A stretch of DNA of 64,000 nucleotides, taken from assembly GCA_037074705.1 (NCBI GenBank), contig JAYJMR010000051.1, positions 106,981 through 170,980 of the forward strand. The letters are read 5' to 3'. Made by a program: the position numbers and the translations under genes. How positions within the stretch are numbered: the stretch's first letter is position 1; every line of letters begins with the position of its first letter. The stretch is from Zhengitettix transpicula (lineage: Eukaryota > Arthropoda > Insecta > Orthoptera > Tetrigidae). Shown here piece by piece: positions 51,407 through 61,160 of this stretch. A model generated the notes under the pieces. The model made no database searches. It was not told the origin of the DNA and saw nothing but the letters and a program-made list of their open reading frames with translations.

Positions 51407-52352
51407 GAAATCTAACTGAAAACTCGCCAATAAAGTACAGATTCTGCAAGAACGTTGCGATTTTGCTATTTGTAAGCTTTATGCTTAGGGTTTCGTCAAA
51501 ATTACGCATTGAATCGCAAAACAGTAGAGATATATAATAAGAACATACTTTATTTAATTCCAAATTACATTTTAAACAAACATTCCGAGGTTTTTAGCCA
51601 CATCATATGAATAATTTTTAAAAAAATGTCTCTACTTCTAATCCTGAAAAAGATAAATATTACGAAAAGTTTTAATCGTATTCTAATTCTGATTTCATAA
51701 AAAATTAACGCGTTTTCATTACATTAGGACGAATTTTTTGTGATAAATTTAAATATTTTTCAACTTCTTACTGATGAATAACAAAAATATTTACCGTATT
51801 GTTCCGTGTAAATTTATGTGATTATAAAAATATTGATACATTGTACACTGTAAAGCTATCAAACAGATATCTCGCTAATAAAGTACATATTCTGCATGTA
51901 CGTTGCGATTCGGCTATTTGTAAGCTTTATGCTTAGGGTTTCGTCAAAATTACGCATTGAATCGCAAAACAGTAGAGATATATAATAAAAACATACTTTA
52001 TTTATTTCCAAATTACATTTTAAACGAACATTCCGAGGTTTTTAGCCACATCATATGAATAATTTTTAAGAAAATGACTCTACTTCTAATCCTGAAAAAG
52101 ATAAATATTACGAAAAGTTTTAATCGTATAAGAATTCTGATTTCATAAAAAATTAACGCATTTTCATTACATTAAGACGAATTTTTTGTGAAAATTTTAA
52201 ATATTTTTCAACTTCTTACTGTTGAATAACAAAAATATTTACCGTATTGTTCCGTGTAAATTTATGTGATTATAAAAATATTGATACATTGTACACTGTT
52301 AAGCTATCAAACAGATATCTCGCTAATAAAGTACAGATTCTGCATATACAGT
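51407..52352 (+). repeat. Duplicated segment, copy 2, right of the transposon
   Basis: Partner of 48880-49825. Beyond 52352 the sequence differs (ATACAGTCCGATTAGGC). The position equivalent to the insertion point, about 52440-52460 (AACACAGTTTATTTTATTC), is intact and serves as an unoccupied comparison site. Confidence 0.8.
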
Positions 52353-55300
52353 CCGATTAGGCTTCTTGTAAGCTCTATGCTTAGGGTATCGTCATAATTA
52401 TGCATTACATCGCAAAACAGTAGAGATATCTAAAAAAACACAGTTTATTTTATTCAAAATTACATTTTAAACAAAAATTCTGAGCATTTTAGACACATCA
52501 TACGAATACATTTCAAGAAAATGGGTTTACTTCTAATTCCGATAAAGAAAAATAATTTGAAACGTTTTATTCGTATCAGAATTCAGATTTCATAAAAAAT
52601 TTACTCAATTTCTCTTCGTTAAGACGATTTTTTTGAAACAATTTAAAATGTTTTTCAACGTCTAACTAATGAATAACAAAAATGTTTCCCGTTTTGTTCC
52701 GTTTAAATTTACGTGATTATAAATATATCCATATTTTGAACAGTGTTAAGAAATCTAACTGAAAACTCGCCAATAATGTAGAGTTTCTGCATGTACGTTG
52801 CGATTTTGCTATTTGTAATTTTTATGCTTAGGGTTTCGTCAAAATTACGCATTGAATCGCAAAACAGTAGAGATATCTAATAAAAACATACCTTATTTAA
52901 TTCCAAATTACATTGTAAACGAACATTCCGAGCTTTTTAGCCACATCATACAAATACATTTTAATAAAATGGGCTTGCTTCTTTTTCCGATAAACAAATA
53001 TATATCGAAAAGTTTTATTCGTATCAGAATTCTGATTTAATAAAAAATTAACGCATTTACATTACGCTAAAACGAATTTTTTGTAAAATTTTTAAATATT
53101 TTTGAACTTCTTACTGATAAATAACAAAAATATTTACCGTATTGTTTCGTGTAGTTTTATGAGATTATTAATATATATCGATATCTTGTACACTGTTAAG
53201 CTTTCTAACAAATCTCTCGCTAAAAAGTAAAGTTTCTGCATATACATTGCGATTCGGCTATTTGTAAGCTCTATGCTTAGGGTATCGTCATAATTATGCA
53301 TTACATCGCAAAACAGTAGAGATATTTAAAAAAACACACTTTATTTTATTCTAAATTGTATTTCAAACAAAAATTCTGAGCATTTTAGACACATCATACG
53401 AATACTTTTAAAGAAAATGGGTTTACTTCTAATTCCGATAAAGAAAAAGAATTTGAAAAGTTTTATTCGTATCAGAATTCTGATTTTATAAAAAATTTAC
53501 TCAATTTCGCTACGTTAATACGATTTTTTTGAAACAATTTAAAATATTTTTCAACGTCTAACTAATGAATAATAAAAATGTTTACCGTTTTGTTCCGTTT
53601 AAATTTACGTGATTATAAATATATTCATATCTTAAACACTGTTAAGAAATCTAACTGAAACCTCGCCAATAAAGTACAGATTCTGCATGTACGTAGCGAT
53701 TTTGCTATTCGTAAGCTTTAAGCTTAGGGTTTCGTCAAAATTACGCGATGAATCGCAAAACAGTAGAGATATCTAATAAAAAAATACTTTATTTATATCT
53801 AAATTACATTTTAAACAAACATTCCGAGCTTTTTAACCACATCATATGAATAATTTTTAAGAAAATGACTCTACTTCTAATCCTGAAAAAGATAAATATT
53901 ACGAAAAGTTTTAATCGTAAGAGAATTCTCATTTCATAAAAAATTAACGCATTTTCATTACATTAAGACGAATTTTTTGCGAAAATTTTAAATATTTTTG
54001 AACTTCTTACTGATGAATAACAAAAATATTTATCGTATTGTTCCTTGTAAATTCATGTGATTATAAAAATATCGATACATTGTACACTGTGAAGCTATCA
54101 AACAGATATCTCGCTAATAAAGTACAGATTCTGCATGTACGTTGCGATTCCGCTATTTGTAAGCTTTAAGCTTAGGGTTTCGTCAAAATTACGCGATGAA
54201 TCGCAAAACAGTAGAGATATCTAATAAAAAAATACTTTATTTATATCTAAATTACATTTTAAACAAACATTCCGAGCTTTTTAACCACATCATACGAATA
54301 ATTTTTAAGAAAATGGCTCTAGTTCTAATCCTGAAAAAGATAAATATTACGAAAAGTTTTAATCGTAGTAGAATTCTGATTTCATAAAAAATTTACTCAA
54401 TTTTGCTACACTAGGACGATTTTTTTGACACAATTTAAAATATTTTTCAACGTCTATCTGATGAATAACAAAAATGTTTACTGTATTGTTCCGTGTAAAT
54501 TTAAGTGATTATAAATATATCGATATCTGGAACTCTTTTAAGAAATATAACTGAAAACTAGCTAATAAAGTACATATTCTGCATGTACGTTGCGATTCGG
54601 CTATTTGTAAGCTTAATGCTTAGGGTTTCGTCAAAATTACTCAATGAATCGCAAATAAGTAGAGATATCTAAAAACAACATAATGTATTTAATTCAAAAT
54701 TACAATTTAAACCAACATTCCGAGCTTTGTAACCACATCATACGAATAATTTTTAAGAAAATGTCTCTACTTCTAATTCTGAAAAAGATAAATATTACGA
54801 AAAGTTTTATTAGTATTAGAATTCTCATTTCATAAAAAATTAACGCATTTTCATTACATTAAGACGAATGTTTTGTGAAAGTTTTAAATTTTTGTGAACT
54901 TCTTACTGATAAATAACAAAAATATTTACCGTATTGTTCCTTGTAAATTTCTGTGATTATAAAAATATCGATACATTGTACACTGTGAAGCTATCCAACA
55001 GATATCTCGCTAATAAAGTACAGATTCTGCATGTTCGTTGCGATTCGGCTATTTGTAAGTATTAGGCTTAGGGTTTCGTCAAAATTACGCGATGAATCGC
55101 AAAACAGTAGAGATATCTAATAAAAAAATACTTTATTTATATCTAAATTACATTTTAAACAAACATGCCGAGCTTTTTAACCACATCATACGAATAATTT
55201 TTAAGAAAATGACTCTACTTCTAATCCTGAAAATGAAAAATATTAGGAAAAGTTTTTAACGTATTAGAATTCTGATTTCATAAAAAATTAACGCATTTTC

Positions 55301-55359
55301 ATTACATTAAGACGAATTTTTTCTGAAAATTTTTAATATTTTTGAACTTCTTACTGATG

Positions 55360-58300
55360 AATAACAAAAATATTTAGCGTATTGTTCCGTGTAGTTTTGT
55401 GAGATTATTAATCTAAATCGATATCTCGCTAAAAAAGTACAGATTCTGCATACATATTGCGATTCGGGTATTTGTTACCTTTTTGCTTAGGGTTTAGTCA
55501 AAATTACGTATTGCATCGCAAAACAGTAGAGATATTTAAAAAAAACATTCTTTATTTAATTCTAAATTACATTTTAAACCAACATTCTGAGCTTTTTAAC
55601 CACATCATACGAATATATTTTAAGAAAATGACTCTACTTTTAATCCTGAAAATGAAAAATATTACGAAAAGTTTTATTAGTATTAGAATTCTCATTTCAT
55701 AAAAAATTAACGTATTTTCATTAGATTAAGACGAATGTTTTGTGAAAATTTTAAATTTTTTTGAACTTCTTACTGATGAATACCAAAAATATTTACCGTA
55801 TTGTTCCTTGTAAATTTATGTGATTATAAAAATATCGATACATTGTACACTGTGAAGCTATCAAAAAGATATCTCGCTAATAAAGTACAGATTCTGCATA
55901 TACATTGTGATTCGGCTATTTGTAAGCTCTAGGCTTATGCTATCGTCATAATTATGCATTACATCGCAAAACAGTAAAGATATCTAAAAAAACACACTTA
56001 ATATTATTCAAATTTACATTTTAAACAAAAATTTTGAGCATTTTAGACACATCATACGAATACAATTAAAGAAAATGTGTTTACTTCTAATTCCGATAAA
56101 GAAAAATAATTTGAAAAGATTTATTCGTATCAGAATTCTGATTTCATAAAAAATTAACGCATTTTCTTTACATTAGGACGAATTTTTTGTGAAAATTTTA
56201 AATATTTTTTAACTTCTTACTGATGAATAACAAAAATATTTAGCGTATTGTTTCGTGTAGTTTTGTGAGATTATTAATATATATCGATATCTTGTACACT
56301 GTTAAGCTTTCTAACAAATATCTCGCTAAAAAAGTACAGTTTCTGCATGTACATTGGGATTCGGCTATTTGTTACCTTCTTGCTTAGGGTTTAGTCAAAA
56401 TTACGTTTTGCATTGCAAAACAGTAGAGATTTTTAAAAAAAACATTCTTTATTTAATTCTAAATTACATTTTAAACCAACATTCCGAGCTTTTTAACCAC
56501 ATCATACGAATATATTTTAAGAAAATGACTTTACTTTTAATCCTGAAAATGAAAAATATTACGAAAAGTTTTATTAGTATTAGAATTCTCATTTCATAAA
56601 AAATTAACGTATTTTCATTACATTAAGACGAATGTTTTGTGAAAATTTTAATTTTTTTTGAACTTATTACTGATGAATAACAAAAATATTTACCGTATTG
56701 TTCCTTGTAAATTTATGTGATTATAAAAATATCGATACATTGTACACTTTGAAGCTATCAAACAGATATCTCGCTAATAAAGTACAGATTCTGCATGTAC
56801 GTTGCGATTCGGCTATTTGTAAGCTTTAAGCTTAGGGTTTCGTCAAAATTACGCGATGAATCGCAATACAGTAGAGATATCTAATAAAAAAATACTTTAT
56901 TTATATCTAAATTACATTTTAAACAAACATTCCGAGCTTTTTAACCACATCATACGAATAATTTTTAAGAAAATGGCTCTACTTCTAATCCTGAAAAAGA
57001 TAAATATTACGAAAATTTTAATCGTATTAGAATTCTGATTTTATAAAAAATTAACGCATTTTCATTACATTAAGACGAATTTTTTCTGAAAATTTTAAAT
57101 ATTTTTGAACTTCTTACTGATGAATAACAAAAATATTTAGCGTATTGTTCCTTGTAAATTGATGTGATTATAAAAATATCGATACATTGTACACTGTTAA
57201 GCTTTCTAACAGATATCTCGCTAAAAAAGTACAGATTCTGCATACATATTGCGATTCGGGTATTTGTTACCTTTTTGCTGAGAGTTTAGTCAAAATTACG
57301 TATTGCATCGCAAAACAGTACAGATATCTAAAAAGAACATACTAAATTTAATTCAAAATTACATTTTAAACGAACATTCCGAGCTTTTTAACCAAATCAT
57401 ACGAATAATTTTTAAGAAAATGACTCTACTTCTAATCCTTAAAAAGATAAAAATTACGAAAAGTTTTAATCGTAAGAGAATTCTGATTTCATAAAAAATT
57501 AACACATTTTCATTACATTAAGACGAATTTTTTGTGAAAATTTTAAATATTTTTGAACTTCTTACTGATGAATAACAAAAATATTTAGCGTATTGTTCCG
57601 TGTAGTTTTGTGAGATTATTAATCTAAATCGATATCTTGTACACTGTTAAGCTTTCTAACAGATATCTCGCTAAAAAAGTACAGATTCTGCATACATATT
57701 GCGATTCGGGTATTTGTTACCTTTTTGCTTAGGGTTTAGTCAAAATTACGTATTGCATCGCAAAACAGTAGAGATATTTAAAAAAAACATTCTTTATTTA
57801 ATTCTAAATTACATTTTAAACCAACATTCCGAGCTTTTTAACCACATAATACGAATATATTTTAAGAAAATGACTCTACTTTTAATCCTGAAAATGAAAA
57901 ATATTACGAAAAGTTTTATTAGTATTAGAATTCTCATTTCATAAAAAATTAACGTATTTTCATTACATTAAGACGAATGTTTTGTGAAAATTTTAAATTT
58001 TTTTGAACTTCTTACTGATGAATAACAAAAATATTTACCGTATTTTTCCTTGTTAATTTATGTGATTATAAAAATATCGATACATTGTACACAGTGAAGC
58101 TATCAAAAAGATATCTCGCTAATAAAGTACAGATTCTGCATATACATTGTGATTCGGCTATTTGTAAGCTCTAGGCTTATGCTATCGTCATAATTATGCA
58201 TTACATCGCAAAACAGTAAAGATATCTAAAAAAAACACACTTTATATTATTCAAAATTACATTTTAAACAAAAATTTTGAGCATTTTAGACACATCATAC

Positions 58301-61160
58301 GAATACAATTAAAGAAAATGTGTTTACTTCTAATTCCGATAAAGAAAAATAATTTGAAAAGATTTATTCGTATCAGAATTCTGATTTCATAAAAAATTAA
58401 CGCATTTTCTTTACATTAGGACGAATTTTTTGTGAAAATTTTAAATATTTTTTAACTTCTTACTGATGAATAACAAAAAAATTTAGCGTATTGTTTCGTG
58501 TAGTTTTGTGAGATTATTAATATATATCGATATCTTGTACACTGTTAAGCTTTCTAACAAATATCTCGCTTAAAAAGTACAGTTTCTGCATGTACATTGG
58601 GATTCGGCTATTTGTTACCTTTTTGCTTAGGGTTTAGTCAAAATTACGTTTTGCATCGCAAAACAGTAGAGATATTTTAAAAAAACATTCTTTATTTAAT
58701 TCTAAATTACATTTTAAACCAACATTCCGAGCTTTTTAACCACATCATACGAATATATTTTAAGAAAATGACTCTACTTTTAATCCTGAAAATGAAAAAT
58801 ATTACGAAAAGTTTTATTAGTATTAGAATTCTCATTTCATAAAAAATTAACGTAATTTTCATTACATTAAGACGAATGTTTTGTGAAAATTTTAAATTTT
58901 TTTGAACTTCTTACTGATGAATAACAAAAATATTTACCGTATTGTTCCTTGTAAATTTATGTGATTATAAAAATATCGATACATTGTACACTGTGAAGCT
59001 ATCAAACAGATATCTCGCTAAAAAAGTACAGATTCTGCATGTACGTTGCGTTTCGGCTATTTGTAAGCTTTAAGCTTAGGGTTTCGTCAAAATTACGCGA
59101 TGAATCGCAATACAGTAGAGATATCTAATAAAAAAATACTTTATTTATATCTAAATTACATTTTAAACAAACATTCCGAGCTTTTTAACCACATCATACG
59201 AATAATTTTTAAGAAAATGGCTCTACTTCTAATCCTGAAAAAGATAAATATTACGAAAATTTTAATCGTATTAGAATTCTGATTTCATAAAAAATTAACG
59301 CATTTTTATTACATTAAGACGAATTTTTTCTGAAAATTTTAAATATTTTTTAACTTTTTACTGATGAATAACAAAAATATTTAGCGTATTGTTCCGTGTA
59401 GTTTTGTGAGATTATTAATCTTAATCGATATCTTGTACACTGTTAAGCTTTCTAACAGATATCTCGCTTAAAAAGTACAGATTCTGAATACATATTGCGA
59501 TTCGGGTATTTGTTACCTTTTTGCTTAGGGTTTAGTCAAAATTACGTATTGCATCGCAAAACAGTAGAGATATTTAAAAAAAACATTCTTTATTTAATTC
59601 TAAATTACATTTTAAACCAACATTCCGAGCTTTTTAACCACATCATACGAATATATTTTAAGAAAATGACTCTACTTTTAATCCTGAAAATGAAAAATAT
59701 TACGAAAAGTTTTATTAGTATTAGAATTCTCATTTCATAAAAAATTAACGTATTTTCATTACATTAAGACGAATGTTTTGTGAAAATTTTAAATTTTTTT
59801 GAACTTCTTACTGATGAATAACAAAAATATTTACCGTATTGTTCCTTGTAAATTTATGTGATTATAAAAATATCGACACATTGTACACTGTGAAGCTATC
59901 AAAAAGATATCTCGCTAATAAAGTACAGATTCTGCATTTACATTGTGATTCGGCTATTTGTAAGCTCTAGGCTTATGCTATCGTCATAATTATGCATTAC
60001 ATCGCAAAACAGTAAAGATATCTAAAAAAACACACTTTATTTTATTCAAAATTACATTTTAAACAAAAATTTTGAGCATTTTAGACACATCATACGAATA
60101 CAATTAAAGAAAATGTGTTTACTTCTAATTCCGATAAAGAAAAATAATTTGAAAAGATTTATTCGTATCAGAATTCTGATTTCATAAAAAATTAACGCAT
60201 TTTCTTTACATTAGGACGAATTTTTTGTGAAAATTTTAAATATTTTTTAACTTCTTACTGATGAATAACAAAAATATTTAGCGTATTGTTTCGTGTAGTT
60301 TTGTGAGATTATTAATATATATCGATATCTTGTACACTGTTAAGCTTTCTAACAAATATCTCGCTAAAAAAAGTACAGTTTCTGCATGTACATTGGGATT
60401 CGGCTATTTGTTACCTTCTTGCTTAGGGTTTAGTCAAAATTACGTTTTGCATCGCAAAACAGTAGAGATATTTTAAAAAAACATTCTTTATTTAATTCTA
60501 AATTACATTTTAAACCAACATTCCGAGCTTTTTAACCACATCATACGAATATATTTTAAGAAAATGACTCTACTTTTAATCCTGAAAATGAAAAATATTA
60601 CGAAAAGTTTTATTAGTATTAGAATTCTCATTTCATAAAAAATTAACGAATTTCCATTACATTAAGACGAATGTTTTGTGAAAATTTTAAATTTTTTGAA
60701 CTTCTTACTGATGAATAACAAAAATATTTACCGTATTGTTCCTTGTAAATTTATGTGATTATAAAAATATCGATACATTGTACACTGTGAACCTATCAAA
60801 CAGATATCTCGCTAATAAAGTACAGATTCTGCATGTACGTTGCGTTTCGGCTATTTGTAAGCTTTAAGCTTAGGGTTTCGTCAAAATTACGCGATGAATC
60901 GCAATACAGTAGAGATATCTAATAAAAAAATACTTTATTTATATCTAAATTACATTTTAAACAAACATTCCGAGCTTTTTAACCACATCATACGAATAAT
61001 TTTTAAGAAAATGGCTCTACTTCTAATCCTGAAAAAGATAAATATTACGAAAATTTTAATCGTATTAGAATTCTGATTTCATAAAAAATTAACGCATTTT
61101 CATTACATTAAGACGAATTTTTTCTGAAAATTTTAAATATTTTTTAACTTCTTACTGATG
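55360..61160 (+). repeat. Satellite array, four-monomer higher-order repeat (about 1,795 bp)
   Basis: A different higher-order unit, C-A-C-D, occurs three times: 55360/55779/56226/56676, 57571/58021/58469/58920 and 59367/59817/60264/60714. One extra C-like monomer at 57123 lies between the first two. Units two and three are 1796 and 1794 bp long. The first is shorter because monomer 55360 has a 31-bp deletion. Equivalent open frames at 55457, 57699 and 59495, and at 56856, 59100 and 60894, encode identical peptides, showing that the copies are nearly unchanged. C copies here have an altered rear: AAAATGACTCTACTTTTAA instead of the ATGGGCTTACTTC form. Confidence 0.92.
58920..59366 (+). repeat. 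Representative D (A-front/B-rear) monomer
   Basis: D exemplar, 447 bp. The front is A-like but with TTCCTTGTAAATTTATG, AAAATATCGATACATTG and ACACTGTGAAGC. The rear is B-like, with TGCATGTACGTTGCG, AAGCTTTAAGCTTAGGG, ACGCGATGAATCGC and TCTAATAAAAAAATAC. It is found from about 54.0 kb to the window end (54016, 54912, 56676, 58920, 60714, 61610 and later) and is rare or absent to the left. A/B hybrids at 49250 and 51777 look like earlier forms of the same fusion. Confidence 0.85.

Larger units (their letters stand above)
50650..55359 (+). repeat. Satellite array, mixed tract right of the transposon
   Basis: The interrupted A monomer (start 49698) resumes here. Following starts are 50882 (B/C), 51329 B, 51777 (A/B), 52225 A, 52672 (B/C), 53120 (C/A), 53568 B, 54016 (A/B, the D type), 54464 (B-like, divergent) and 54912 (D-like). 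From about 53.7 kb a new rear variant appears, with ACGCGATGAATCGC and AATAAAAAAATAC, and it dominates to the window end. No gene is seen. Confidence 0.9.

Noticed and set aside
15694..51563. Recurring minus-strand open frames of 61-77 codons (15694, 23308, 26001, 28692, 39444, 44316, 47007, 48839, 51366)
   Set aside because: They are the reverse reading of B-type (and, at 39444, C/A hybrid) monomers. They have the same length and register each time, no known domain, and many end at ATAATCACG-type satellite motifs.
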